Of a stretch of DNA of 64,000 bases, positions 12,190 through 46,800 are shown piece by piece (position 1 is the stretch's first letter; the number at the start of each line of letters is the position of its first letter). A program made the translations under genes and the position numbers. The stretch comes from Tupaia tana (Eukaryota > Chordata > Mammalia > Scandentia > Tupaiidae), in NCBI GenBank assembly GCA_026018925.1, contig JAKSZU010000012.1, positions 45,126,858-45,190,857 of the forward strand. Reading direction: 5' to 3'. Under the pieces are notes generated by a model. The model did not search any database, had not been told where the DNA came from, and worked only from the letters and a program-made list of their open reading frames with translations.

Positions 12190-12249
12190 GGTCGCTGGGA
12201 AAGTCATGACTTTTGCATAGAAAAATATGTCATGACTTTCCTAATGACC
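12190..12249. repeat. 60-bp near-perfect palindrome (MITE-like hairpin)
   Basis: 21-nt arms (12190-12210 and 12229-12249) are 18/21 complementary around an 18-nt AT-rich loop. Each arm contains GTCATGAC. Looks like a tiny non-autonomous DNA transposon or the ends of one. Confidence 0.7.
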
Positions 12250-12429
12250 TAATAGGCTATTTGTACATCTATCCATGCAGATGCAGAAAGAGGGGAGGTA
12301 TGAAAGATGCTGAACACTCACTTTAAAAGAACATTTTAATTTTGATGAGGTCCAATGGACTTTTTCTTTTAGAAAAAAAAAAAAGGCTGATATTAGTGAG
12401 AACGGTTACTTTTTTTCAAATATGTTCCA

Positions 12430-14301
12430 TTGTGCCAGAACAATTTGCTGAAAAAAAAAAATTATACTTCCCACATGGAATTCTACCTTTATCAAAACCA
12501 AGTGATCATACATAATTCTATTTCTGGACTCTAACAAATTCCATAGATCTATGTCTAACATGCCAATACCATACTACCCCAATTATCGTAGCTTTGTAGA
12601 AAGTCCTGAAGTCATGTAGTGTGAATCCCCTCCAAATGTGTTATTTTTCAAAACTACTTTGATTATTTTAAGTCCTTTGCAGCTAAATAAAAATCTTAAA
12701 ACCAGATTTTCCATAAACTTCTATAGATAAAGACTACTTGGTCTCAATTAAGATTGGGTTAAATGTTTGGGGGGGAAATTAACATCTTAAGAATACTGTG
12801 TTTCCAATCCAATGGAACATGATTTCAAAGAATATAGTATATATCCCACTTAAGTCAATCATTCCTCTCAGCAATGCTTTGTAGGCTTCACTGCATAGGT
12901 TTTTCAGGTCTTTTGTCAAATTTATTCCTCAAATTTTGAACATTACTGTAAATTATAATTTTAAAATTTCAATTTCTGATTGCACATAGCTAGTACATAT
13001 AAATACAACAATTTTTTGCATATTAATCTTGCATCCTGCAACTGTGCTAAACTGACATTAATACTATTAACTTTCTGGCAGATACTACTGGATTTTCTAC
13101 AAGTCACCTCTGAAATTTTAATTCGTCCTTTCCAATGCCTCTTAATTTTTCTTTTTTGCTCCATTACACTGCCTAGAATCCCCAGTAAAATGTTCAGAAG
13201 TAATGAGAGTGGGCATCCCTGCGTTGAACCTGATAGTAGAAGGAATACATCTAGATATGCACCATATTTGTTGGACTTTTTTTTATATAAATGCTTTATC
13301 AAATTCCCTTTGAACCCTAATTTACTTAGTTTCTTATCCTTTGTGTTGAACTGTCAACCTAATGATTTTTTTTTGCATCTATTAGTTTAATCATACGATT
13401 TTTCTCCTAAATTGACATGGTGAAGCATACTACTTTTCAAGTATTAAACCTATCTCCATTCCTGGGATTAAAATCCAATTGGTCAAGATGTAACATCCTT
13501 TTTATATAAAAAACTGATTTGCTACAACTTTAAGAACTTTTCTGTTGATGTTCAAGAGGGAAAATTGTCTAGATTCTTTTTGCTTACAACACCTTTGACT
13601 TAGATATCAGAGCAATGCTGGCTCACGAAGGAAATGAGAAATATGCTTCTCTCTCTCAATCTTCTGGGAGAGGCTAGGTAGAATTGGTATTATTTCCACC
13701 TTTTATATGTGATAACATTTAGTAGAAAAGCTATCTATAGAGTTTTCTTTGTGAGATTTTTAACTAAAACTTCAATTTCTTTCATTGATATAACTATTTC
13801 ATTTTTTATTTCTTCTTGAGTGGAGTGAATTTGTATCTCCCAAGGAATTTGTGTTCATTTCATCTAAATTGTCAAGGTATTGCATAAGTTGTTCATAAAA
13901 CTCTTATAACAGTAAGCCTCTCATAAACAATATTATTGGTTTATAGCTATAAAATCTGCAGTGATGACACTTCACTCATTCCTGTAAAATACAATAACTT
14001 GTATTTTATCTCTTCTCCTGATCAGTCCAGACAGAGGTGAAGAATTTTCTTAAGCTTCTCAAAGAACCATATTTTGGTTGAATTAATTTTCTTGATTATT
14101 TTTCTCTTCCCAATATCACTGACTTCTGTTCTACTTCTGTTATTTCCCTTCTACATACACTTTTAATCTACTCTTCTTTTTCTAGTATCTTTAAGTGGAA
14201 GCTGAAATTATTGATTTGAGATCTTTTTTTTTTTTTTTCTTTTGGCATTTAGTGCTATAAACTTTCCTCTGGGTATTGCTTTACTTACATCATAAGATAC
14301 A
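12430..14301 (-). mobile_element. L1 ORF2 fragment, minus strand
   Basis: Long reverse L1 segment: reverse complements of ORF2 landmarks such as the ATGCCAATACCATACTACCC block (12560), the RT-core region near 13200 and TTCATTTCATCTAA near 13855. Many stops. Confidence 0.8.
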
Positions 14302-14304
14302 AGG

Positions 14305-15690
14305 TCAACCTACAAAAGTCAATTGTGTTCCTATATACCAGCAACGAGCAAGTAGGAAGACAAGTTCCATTTCCAGTTCCAGGAAAACACTATAAAGGTA
14401 AATATAACAAAATATGTGTATGATCTATATAGTGAACCTACAAAATGCTGATGGAAGAAACCAAAGATGAAAATAATGGAGAGACATGTCATATTCATGT
14501 TATCAAAAGATTATCATAAATATATAAATTCTCCCTCAAACTTATAGATTTAATGCAATTCTAATCAAAATCTCATCAAAATTCCTATCAGAGGACCAGA
14601 TTCTAAAGGAAAAGATAAAATGAATAGAATAGCCAAAATAATTTTTAGAAAGAAAAAATGAAGTTGAAAGAATATATAGTCCCAGATGTTGAAACTTACT
14701 ACAAAGCTACAGTAATGTTGACCACGTGGTATTGGCAAAAGGAGACACACACAGATCAACAGAAGAGAATAAGAAGTCCAAAAATATGCTCATAACAATA
14801 TGGTTCATTCTTAACAAAGATCCAAAACAAATTCAGTAAAAAAAGGATAGTCTTTTCAACAAATGGTACTGTAACCAAGTAGATATCCCATCTATATGCC
14901 CCCAAGCACAAACAAAGAACCCTGATATCCTGTACACTTTTTAAATTAACTAAGTCGGGGCCAGCAGGTGGTATAGTGGTTAAGGCACTGGATTCCCACA
15001 TGACCAACTATGGTTCGAGTCCCAGACCCGGCAGCACGAGGCATGTGCATGTGTGCCCAATATCCCAAGAGGAAAATGAAAGAGAAGGAAATATGGCATG
15101 GCCATCCCACCTAGGGGGTGATTTCTCACTTTATCTCTCTTTGTCTCTCTCTGCCTCTGGCACACGTGCATGCCCTACTATGGGAAAAAATCACTCAAAG
15201 AAAAAAAAAAGATAAAAAGAAAAACTTACCTAAATCTAACATTTAAAATAAAACATTTAGACAAAAGCATAGGAGAAAATCTTTAGGACTGGAACTTAGA
15301 CATGATACCAAAAAAGAACAATCCATAAAAGAAAAAAAAATTAGACTTCAGAAAATTAAAATTTTTGCTCTGTAAAAGACATTAGTAAGTAAATGAAAAG
15401 GCAACCTGTAGAACAGGAAAAAATATTGCGAAGCACTTATCTGACAACAGATTTGTACCCATAACATATAGATTCTTAAACTCAACAGTAAGAAAACCAC
15501 CCAATTTAAAAATAAACAGAGGGTTTGAACAGACAATTCACCAAAAAAGACATACAGATGGCAAAAAAAATGTTCACCATCATTTGCCATTAGAGAAATA
15601 TAAAATTAAAGATATCACTAAACCCCCATTAGCATAGCTAAAATAAATACTGCATTATCAGGTGCTGGTGAAGATCCAAAGCAACCAGAA
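14305..15690 (+). mobile_element. L1 ORF2 3' part, plus strand
   Basis: Plus-strand ORF2: GTTCCTATATACCAGCAACG near 14328, GCATAGGAGAAAATCTTTAG near 15268, and GAACAGACAATTCACC near 15527. Split by the SINE at 14956-15212. Overlaps in content with the minus fragment before it, so it is a separate insertion. Confidence 0.8.
14956..15212 (+). mobile_element. SINE, older long form
   Basis: Head GGGGCCAGCAGGTGGTATAG, B box GGTTCGAGTCC, A tail at 15200. Inserted in L1. Confidence 0.88.
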
Positions 15691-16444
15691 TTACCTTTCT
15701 GCTGAATAACTTTTCTTAAACACACTATATAAATATGCTTACAGGAAACGATCTTTTAATATTGTGGTTTTAGACAAAGACACACTTGCCAGTTTACTCA
15801 ACACAACAGTTATGCACAATATAGGAATGAACCATAGGATATTCTTCTTTGCATGAATGGAATCTTCTAGACTTCACTCTATTGTATGTTCACCTTTTCC
15901 TTATTTTTTAAAAGCAGTCCTGTATTTAGCCTTTATTTTGTCCTAAAGCAAGGGTCAGCACGTTTTCTATAAAGGTTGATTCCCAAGGTGGTTTCCAGAG
16001 ACATCCTTTTTCTAATCAGATCTCATGTTTCAGCAGAACATAGACTTTCTCAAATCCATTCATCCCCACCCCTCATATAATAAGGTGGGGCCTGAGGAGT
16101 GGAGAGGCTGAGGGATTAAGTGGCAAAGCTACGTCAAGACCCAGGTATTTCTCAGTGAATAATTTCCCTTCTACATACAGGTAGCACCCCAGAAACACAG
16201 GAAGTATCTTCATCTGCCCCATCATGAAAGTAACTGAAGTATTTCTCAGGGGTGTCCAGATATCAGAATCACCCACTGTATCAGAACCTCTGGGAGTGGA
16301 GCTCCCAGCAGGTGATCTGATGATGCACTCCAAGTGAAGGAACAGGGCCTTAATCCTTCAGTCCATCCAGCAGCCCAAGACACATGGCTGCAGGACTAGG
16401 GTCCAAGGCATTAATGCTGAGGTACTCCCCATCTTCACATCCAC
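15691..16444. other. No recognised gene
   Basis: Sequence just beyond the INCENP 3' end. 16075-16340 may hold an old hAT-type element, too diverged to name. Confidence 0.4.
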
Positions 16445-16775
16445 AGCAGGTTTAAGAGAATATACTTTATTAATCTAGCTTTCAAACACTAGAAGCTAAA
16501 ATTCAACTGAATTATAACAAGCTATTTACACAGTGCTGTCTGTGGAACAGGTAGGGCTGAGCCTAGTTCTTCCCCAACCACCCACCCACCAAGCCCATCC
16601 TCCAAACAGGCCTGGGGCCACCTTCCACCTGCAGAAATATCCAGCACACAGAGGACATTCATGTACCCCTGACCAAGTCCTCAGCAATGGCAGACCGGGG
16701 GAGAGGGCACCAGACCAACACATAAAAAGACAGACAGACACAAGAGCCGAGATTACTGGGAAGTCATGGCCTGCC
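16445..16775 (-). other. INCENP: INCENP 3' UTR
   Basis: Sequence from the stop codon to just past an AATAAA signal, about 330 nt. The end point is inferred from the signal only. Confidence 0.6.
16466..16471 (-). promoter_or_regulatory. Poly(A) signal of INCENP
   Basis: AATAAA on the minus strand, about 305 nt after the stop codon. First canonical signal in the 3' UTR. Confidence 0.65.
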
Positions 16776-40165
<23,390 letters not shown>

Positions 40166-40717
40166 TCACTTCAACAAAAAGAGGGGTCCTTGCCCTCAGT
40201 TCTTCACACGCCTCCCCCTCCCCACACACACCCACTGTGCTGTCACACCCAGAGCCCAGACTTCTCAGCCAGTTCTGACATAACAGTGCTCCTTACAAAG
40301 GGTCTTCTCTGGACTTAGGATGAAAGGGCACTGCCACCTGCCTTCCTGGGTCAGGAAGAAACAGTGGCCACCCAAGTATCTCTCTCTCCCTGCCCAAATG
40401 TAGGCCTGCTCATACTCTCTTGTGAACTCCCCTCTTATTACTTGTGGATAACTTTGGGCGGAGAAAAAGCCACCCTGTGCTACACACCAGCTGACCACAG
40501 ACATCAAGCCAAAGCACATCAAATCAAGTGCCTCTTTAAGAGGTCAGTGGCTGGAAGGGCTTCTGCATTCCAAAGGAGTGGTAACAAAGGGGGGTCCAAA
40601 GGTACACTCTCCAAGGGACCCCCATGAAGGAGTATGAGAGGTACAGATAAGCAATGTCTTGCTTAAGAAAACCTGTCTGCAGGTATCAGGCCAAGGAAAA
40701 CAAAAACCCAGTTTTTT

Positions 40718-40973
40718 ACTTTATTTTAATTAGCCAGAAGGTACATACCCTTGGAGAGAGACAGAGAAAGGTAAGGTGAGAAAGTACCCCCCCCCCCCCC
40801 ATGGGGATGATCACACAGCAATCCCTTCTCCTCCATTTCTCCCTCCTTTCAGGATTTTGGGCACACAAAAACATGCACCTTTGGTGTTTTTCAAGCCACC
40901 AGGTCTGGAACTCAAACCACTCAATAGGTGATGTAGGATCCAAGCTCCTTAACCACCATGCCATAGGCTGACC
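40718..40973 (-). mobile_element. SINE, old long form
   Basis: Reverse copy with a C run at 40785-40800 where the CCCCCCTGGGGGG block lies. INCENP intron 1. Confidence 0.82.
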
Positions 40974-41043
40974 CCTTATCTTCTTAAAAAACTAGCAACT
41001 TGTGTACCCTCCTAAGAACTTGGTTATAAAACAAGCCCCAATG

Positions 41044-41275
41044 GGGTCAGCAGGTGGTGTGGTGGTTAAGGTGCTGGATTCCCACATGGCTGATGACAGT
41101 TTGAATCTTAGACCTGGAGGCTTGATAATCACATGTATACATGCTCAAAATCCTGAGAGAAGAATGGAAGAGAAGGGACTGTGGCATGGCCACCCCACTG
41201 AGGGGTGATTTCTCACTTTCCCTCTGTCTCTCTCCTGCAAACGCATGTGCCCTATGGCAAAAACCTTGAAAAAAT
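41044..41275 (+). mobile_element. SINE, older long form
   Basis: Head GGGGTCAGCAGGTGGTGTGG. Duplication pair AAAACAAGCCCCA and AAAATCAAGCCCCA (one-base difference). Tail GTTTGTTTG. Confidence 0.85.
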
Positions 41276-41634
41276 TGTTTGTTTGTTTGTTTGTTAAAAT
41301 CAAGCCCCAAACAAGGAAGAATGATTCTATTACAGTCATAGCAGGGGCCCAATAAATTCCAACTGGTGAATCAATGAAAGAACAAATGAATGGGTGTTGG
41401 TTGTAAGCCATAACAGACCATAAGCCTTATGTCATGGCAGTGACCCATGACCCTGATCTATACCTTCAAACCCAAGGAGAACCTGGCACAGCTCAATCTT
41501 CCTCCTGGCAGGAGGGGTTAAGGTACTGACCCTTTGATTTTTGGTGCAGTGTAACACCAGGTCAGGTTGCAGCCTCATGGGACTTCGATGGTCCTGATTT
41601 CAAAAGCACACTAGCCTTTTGCTCCAACAGGTTC

Positions 41635-41925
41635 TGCCATCTGTCTGGAACCCATCTCCCAGTTTGCACTGCTTACTCCTTATGGCTTACATCTGAGCTC
41701 CTCAGGGCGGACCTGAACACCAATCTAAAGTAGTTGCAGCCACGATCACATCCATTGATTTCATTCTTTACGTAGCACTAGGCGATCGTTCGCTTACAAT
41801 TTATCCCTGCCCACTAAACATCTGCTCCCTGTGGGCAAGTCCTTGCCTGTCTGGCTCATCACTGAACGTTCAGAGCCCAGCGGTGCCTGGCACGGAAGGA
41901 ATTCTTGTTGAGTGAATTAATCTAC
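41635..41925 (+). mobile_element. L2 fragment
   Basis: CTGTCTGGAACCCATCTCCC and, at the 3' end, GCGGTGCCTGGCACGGAAGG with TTGTTGAGTGAATT, the usual L2 end. Confidence 0.65.
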
Positions 41926-42689
41926 ATATCAACTCTACACCTAGAAATAAAACATTCTACAGGTATCCCTTCCCCTCCCCACCACCACACACAACCACCG
42001 AATGGACTCACTCTGCACAAGTTAGGATAGGCCAACACACACCCAAGCTCCTGCTCCTCAATGCCGAAGGCAACACTAATCGGGCTGAATCACACAGGTT
42101 AGGGCAGGGACCTCAGCTTTGCCGTCAGCCAGTCATGGGCATAGCTTTTCACTGACATCCCTCTTGCTCCTAGCACCCCAACCACAGCCCTGGCACAAAG
42201 TGCAGGACCCTAGCTCAAAGTCAGCAAAGAGAAAACTATTTAAAGCAGCCAGAGTTTTGCAGGGGAGCTACAGAAAACAACTAGCTAACACATTTCTTAA
42301 GTATTTGTATAAATTAGCAAAATAGGTGAGAGAGTGCCTTTCATAAAATACAAAAGAAAAAAAAAAATCTGCACCCCCTCTATGGGGAAGTTTGTTTTTA
42401 GCAGACCTTAGCTTGGCCATTTAAATAAAGTCACCATAAGCTAGAACAAAGATGGCCAACCAGTGTACAAAGAACCAGGCTCCTGGGAAGAAGGCATGTG
42501 AAGAACCCATGCACCCAACATCCCACCCAGGGAGAAAGGAGCTCTGCAGTCTTCCTCTCCAACACTGCTTCCACACCACTACACCACCCTCCTTTGCGAC
42601 TCCTGTTCTTTTGAGAGTGCAGGCAACTGGGCACGGCCCCACATCTCCGTGCTGGACAGTCATAATGGTTACCCATATTACTGAGTCCT

Positions 42690-42850
42690 GTTGCATGCAC
42701 TGCTGGACATCAGGTCATATAATTCTCACCACAACCTCGAGGATGCCTAGTGCAGATCATGAAACTGACACAAAGGGAAGTTAAGTCAAAGTCACCAGTA
42801 CATCAGGGGCGGGGCCTGGATTTAAACTCCCCTCTTAACTATACTGCTTC
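42690..42850 (+). mobile_element. MIR fragment
   Basis: CATATAATTCTCACCACAAC, ATCATGAAACTGACACAAAG, CCTGGATTTAAACTCC. Confidence 0.6.
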
Positions 42851-43431
42851 CTGGGTATAACCTCTGCAAGGCAGGCGCCAAGTCTTGGTCCCCCTGCACC
42901 CCCCAAGCGAAGCCCACGGGCTGACTAGAACTGAACAGGTGACGGGGAACGCATTTGAGGAGTGAGGAGTGCCGAGATAAGGGCAGCATCGGCCTACTGA
43001 AATGGTCCGTTTAAAATGCTGTTCAGCTGAGAGCGGGAGATGGGGTTTGAGAGAGGGGTTTAACTGTACAGAAATGCCATCTGGCATAATGCTGCCAAAC
43101 AACCCGACAGCAGGCAGCAGGTTTCAGGCTTCCAGCACGACCAGTAACAAAAAGCCTTCTAGGCACAAAACAAGGTGCTAGGCACCCAGGAGGCAAGGTT
43201 ATTCTCTAGAACCTAGGACCTGGAAAGAAGGCGGAGGGGTCACCTCAGGCAGAGGACGAAAACAGACCATCTCACCATTTGGAAGAGGTGACCCTAATAT
43301 TCCCAGACCGCAAGAGGTCGGGGGTGGGAGGTCACGCCTCTGGTCTGGAGTTGGCAGGAAGAGGGTTGGGGGAGGGGAGGAGGAATAAATCGCTAACCAC
43401 ACCACCCCGCCGGCCGCCTGCACGTACTCAC

Positions 43432-43550
43432 CTGGCTGCACCGTGTCTCGCAAAGGCTTCTGTGATCCAAGTCCGGCGCTCTCCCTATCTGAGTCCTCGC
43501 CTGCCCAGACCCACTCGGCTCCCAGCCTCCAAGGGTCACTGCAAGGGAGG
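43432..43550 (-). other. INCENP: INCENP exon 1, 5' UTR (5' end approximate)
   Basis: A strong donor (CAG then GTGAGTACG on the minus strand) sits at 43431-43430, just inside the CpG-rich promoter and upstream of the ATG exon, which itself begins at an acceptor. The exon is non-coding. The transcription start was not determined; the 5' limit is a guess from the promoter motifs. Confidence 0.6.
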
Positions 43551-43568
43551 AGCTACCAGGCGGTGGCA

Positions 43569-43692
43569 GCGCGGGCGAAATCTACGATTTTCAAAACTGA
43601 AGGCTCAGCCAATCCTCGGCAAGTTTGTCTGGGCGGTTGCAAAACTCTAAACCAATCAGGTAACAGGAAGTACCAGTCGAGAAACCTATTGG
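43569..43692 (-). promoter_or_regulatory. CCAAT boxes, CHR-like and E2F-like sites
   Basis: Three CCAAT cores (43609-43613 and 43652-43656 on plus, 43688-43692 on minus) lie upstream of a minus-strand TTTGAA (43590-43595), a cell-cycle homology region core, and of TTTCGCCCGC (43571-43580), one mismatch from an E2F site. NF-Y plus CHR is the usual architecture of G2/M genes bound by DREAM/MuvB. Function is inferred from motif layout. Confidence 0.55.
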
Positions 43693-44078
43693 CTATCTGG
43701 GTTGACAATCTACGGGACTAAGAGGCGAGAAAGGAAGCATAGAAAGTTTTAAGCCTCCTCGGCTTCCGGGAACCGCAAGTCCGAGGCAGAAAGAGGAAGT
43801 CGCCGCGGTTCAGGGAGGCGGGCTCACCGCCCGGCAAAGTAGAAACGGCAAGTCCCAGTGTGCGCTGCGAAGGCCTCACGCACCGCGAGGGACAGCGGCG
43901 GCGCGGGTGGGGAGAGGGCCCAGAGGTTGTGCTCATCCCGGATCCTGCTGTTTCGCCAGGTGTGCGTCTCATTTTCTCCTCCGTGCAGGATGACAGCCTT
44001 TCGATCTCTGCCACTTTTGTAATAAAAAGAAAACGCTTTGTAAATCAAGCCGAAGTTTGCATTTATATAGATCCTCTT

Positions 44079-44355
44079 GGGACCAGCAGTTGACGTAATG
44101 GCTATGTCGCTGAACTCCCATGTAGGCGACTGGGGTTCGAGTCCCGGACCCGGTGGCTTAAACTCAACGCCAGACGTGTGTGCGTGTGTGCCCAAGATCG
44201 TGAGAGGAGAATGGAGGAGAAGGGATTGCTGTGCGGCCAACCCCCCTGGAGAAGGGAGGGTGTGATTTCTTACTTTCTGTCTCTCTGTCCATCTCTGTCT
44301 TTCTGGCCAACGCACACGCCCTGTAACAAAAGCCTCTCCAATAAAAAGAGAAAAA
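44079..44355 (+). mobile_element. SINE, young long form (outer of a nested pair)
   Basis: Young head, B box GGTTCGAGTCC. Outer duplication AGATCCTCT at 44069-44077 recurs at 44607-44615, beyond the next SINE. Confidence 0.9.
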
Positions 44356-44605
44356 GGGAACCAGCAGTTAGCGTAATGGCTATGTCGCTGGACTCCCACG
44401 TAGTCGACCGCGGTTCGCGTCCTGGACCCGGTGGCTTAAAACTCACGCCGGGCGCCTGTGCTTGCCGTGCCCAAGATCCATGGAGGAGAAGGGATTGCGG
44501 CGTGACCATCCCCCCTGGGGGGTGATTTCTCGCTTTCTGTCTCTATGTCTCTGTCAGGCGAGCGCCCTCGCCCTATAGCGAAAACCTCGCCAAAAAAGAG
44601 AAAAA
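44356..44605 (+). mobile_element. SINE, young long form (inserted in the A tail of the previous one)
   Basis: Young head directly after the tail of the preceding copy. Its own duplication AAAAAGAGAAAAA is at 44343-44355 and 44593-44605, so it landed in the other's A tail. Confidence 0.9.
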
Positions 44606-44679
44606 AAGATCCTCTATCTTCTTTTGGTGACAGTAACCTGGGCCCCACCTGTACTGGCCCTGGGTGTTTTCGTAAAACA

Positions 44680-44850
44680 TTGGTTCTCAACCAGAGGTGG
44701 TTTTGCACGGCAATACATTGTGGTTTATGGGGGTGTTACTCGTTATCTAGTGGGTAAAAACCAATGGTGCTCTAAACACCTGTTGGCTCCTGCTTACGCA
44801 GTGAAGAATTATCTGGCCCTGAAAGCCATATTGCTGCTGTGACAAAATTC
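44680..44850 (+). mobile_element. hAT-type DNA transposon fossil
   Basis: TTGGTTCTCAACCAGAGG through ATCTAGTGGGTAAA and GAAGAATTATCTGGCCC matches a common eutherian non-autonomous hAT element. I cannot name the subfamily. Confidence 0.55.
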
Positions 44851-44929
44851 TTTAGACAAGTCACTCTGAATGAGGGTTTCTATCACCTGTAAATTAAAGC
44901 GAGTAAGTGTGAAAGAGCTTTGCCAATTT

Positions 44930-45304
44930 GCAAATTCTTTGTAGCATTTCTCACAATAGGCAAGAGGTGGAAGAAACCTAATGTCCATCATCAGATGAAT
45001 GTGGGGTTGACCCCCATAGCACAGCAGTTAAGCACAATTCATAGAGAGCCAGAGCCTCCATGGCCAGCCACTGGAGTCCCAGCCCCAAAGGCTTGATCAA
45101 TACCATGGGAATATGTATGGGTGCCAGAACCCTGATTGGACAGAGAAATAAAATAGAGGAAAAAGGATTGTGGTGTGACTATACCCCATTGTCAGGTGCT
45201 TTCTCTCTCTCTCTCAGGAGTCCACACACCCTCTGGGCAAATAAAATAAAGTGGTGTATACAGATAACAGAATATTATTCAGCCTCTGAAAAGAAGGAAA
45301 TCTT
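44930..45304 (+). mobile_element. L1 3' end fragment split by a SINE
   Basis: CACAATAGGCAAGAGGTGG to CCATCATCAGATGAATG, then GAATATTATTCAGCC after the SINE: the L1 ORF2/3' UTR junction region. Confidence 0.7.
45005..45250 (+). mobile_element. SINE, very old form
   Basis: Diverged head (CATAGCACAGCAGTTAAGCAC). 3' half recognisable (GATTGTGGTGTGACTATACC). Inserted in L1. Confidence 0.65.
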
Positions 45305-45432
45305 GAAGCCAGCAGGTAGTATGGTGGTTTAGGCACTGGACTCCCATGTAGCTGACCATAGTTTGAGTCCCGGACCTGGCAGCTTGGAAATCATGCCGGG
45401 TGCACAGCAGCATGCCCAAAATCCCATGCAGG
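45305..45432 (+). mobile_element. SINE, 5' half, first arm of an inverted pair
   Basis: Head, B box GTTTGAGTCCCGG and part of the middle, cut off at a junction with a minus-strand SINE. Confidence 0.8.
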
Positions 45433-45661
45433 TACACTCCCTGGAAAGAGATAGGAAAGTGAGAAATTACCTCCCCCACCCTACCCCGAGGAGGATGGCC
45501 ATGCCACAATCACTTCTCCATTTGTCTCTCAGGATTTGGGGTATGCATATGTGCACACACACACATAGTGTGTTTTTCAAGCTATCAAGTCTAATACTGA
45601 AACACTCAGTAAGCCATGTGGGATTCAGTGCTTTAACCACCACCATGCCACCTGCTGGCCC
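45433..45661 (-). mobile_element. SINE, second arm of an inverted pair
   Basis: Reverse copy from the tail-side block to the head (GCCACCTGCTGGCCCC). Confidence 0.8.
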
Positions 45662-45707
45662 CATTCTCAGATTATTTATTGACCCTGTTAAAGAAAAAAA
45701 AAGGTCA

Positions 45708-45980
45708 GGGACCAGCAGTTGGCATAATGGCTATGTCACTGGACTCTCATGTAGTCAACTGCGGTTCGAGTGCAGGACCTGGTGGCTTAAACTCACGCCG
45801 GGCACGTGTGTGTGCGTGCCCAAGATCCTGAGAGGAGAATAGAGGAGAAGGGATTGCAGCGTGGCCATCCCCCCTGGGGGGGTAATTTCTCACTTTCTGT
45901 CTCTGTCTCTCTCTGTCTTTCTGGCAAGTGCAGACGCCCTATAGCAAAAACCTCTCCAAAAAAAAAAGAAAAAAAGAAAA
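45708..45980 (+). mobile_element. SINE, young long form
   Basis: Young head GGGACCAGCAGTTGGCATAATGG and full body. AAAAAGGTCAG/AAAAAGTTCAG flanks. Confidence 0.88.
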
Positions 45981-46522
45981 GGAAAAAGTTCAGAAGGAGA
46001 TCCCTCCATGGCTCCAGAGAACTAGTGATTTCAGAGAAAAAATAGAAATAAAGATTTTTCTACTGATAATTCAGTCTCCAACCCACAAACTCGAGTGGTA
46101 GGGAGCCCCTCTAGCCTTCTCTCTGTCTCTGTCTCTGTCGTCTCATTTTTTTGTAATTTTTCCCTTTTACAATTATTTAAGTTAAAGTATTCTCTTGGCT
46201 TTCAGCCCCTCCTTTATCTTGCTAATAATCCCCTTTCCCACTCCCACCCAGGAGAGGCAAAGGGCAGGCCTTCAGAAGACGACTCTCTCTGTTTTCTTTA
46301 CTTTTTCTTTTATCACTCTGCTCCTCAATCTCCATTCACTGTTTCTAGACAGATCTAAGGGAACCATAGCCAAATATCCAAATACTATTAGGGTTAATAT
46401 TTTCCTCAATGTTCACTGAATCTGCTGTACAAGGGAATAAAAACAGAAAGGCAAAGAGATTCCAGATCACCTCCTTCTACACACTCCTGAACACTCAGAT
46501 TGAACTTCAAGAATTAGGAAGA

Positions 46523-46786
46523 GGGACCAGCAGTTAGTGTAATGGCTATGTCGCTGGACTCCCATGTAGTTGACCGCAGTTCGAGTCCCAGACCCGGTGG
46601 CTTAAACTCACGCCAGGTGCATGTGCGTGTGTGCACAAAATCCCGAGAGGAGAATGGAGGAGAAGGGATTGCGGCGTGGCCATCCCCCCTGGGGGGGTGA
46701 TTTCTCGCTTTCTGTCTCTCTGTCTCTCTCTGTCTTTCTGGCGAGCGCACACACCCAATAAGAAAAACCTCTCAAAAAAAAATAAA
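46523..46786 (+). mobile_element. SINE, young long form
   Basis: 14-bp perfect duplication AAGAATTAGGAAGA at 46509-46522 and 46787-46800. Lies just upstream of the HAL1-like ORF1, probably splitting its 5' UTR. Confidence 0.93.
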
Positions 46787-46800
46787 AAGAATTAGGAAGA

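Larger units (their letters stand above)
43400..43980. promoter_or_regulatory. CpG-rich promoter region of INCENP
   Basis: CpG-dense stretch (for example the GC-rich segment at 43860-43920) next to the INCENP first exon and poor in repeats. A housekeeping-type CpG island. No divergent gene could be identified in its outer half. Confidence 0.75.

Noticed and set aside
43700-44000. Divergent gene sharing the INCENP CpG island
   Set aside because: GC-rich sequence continues, but no start codon, exon or donor I could support is present. Left as part of the promoter.
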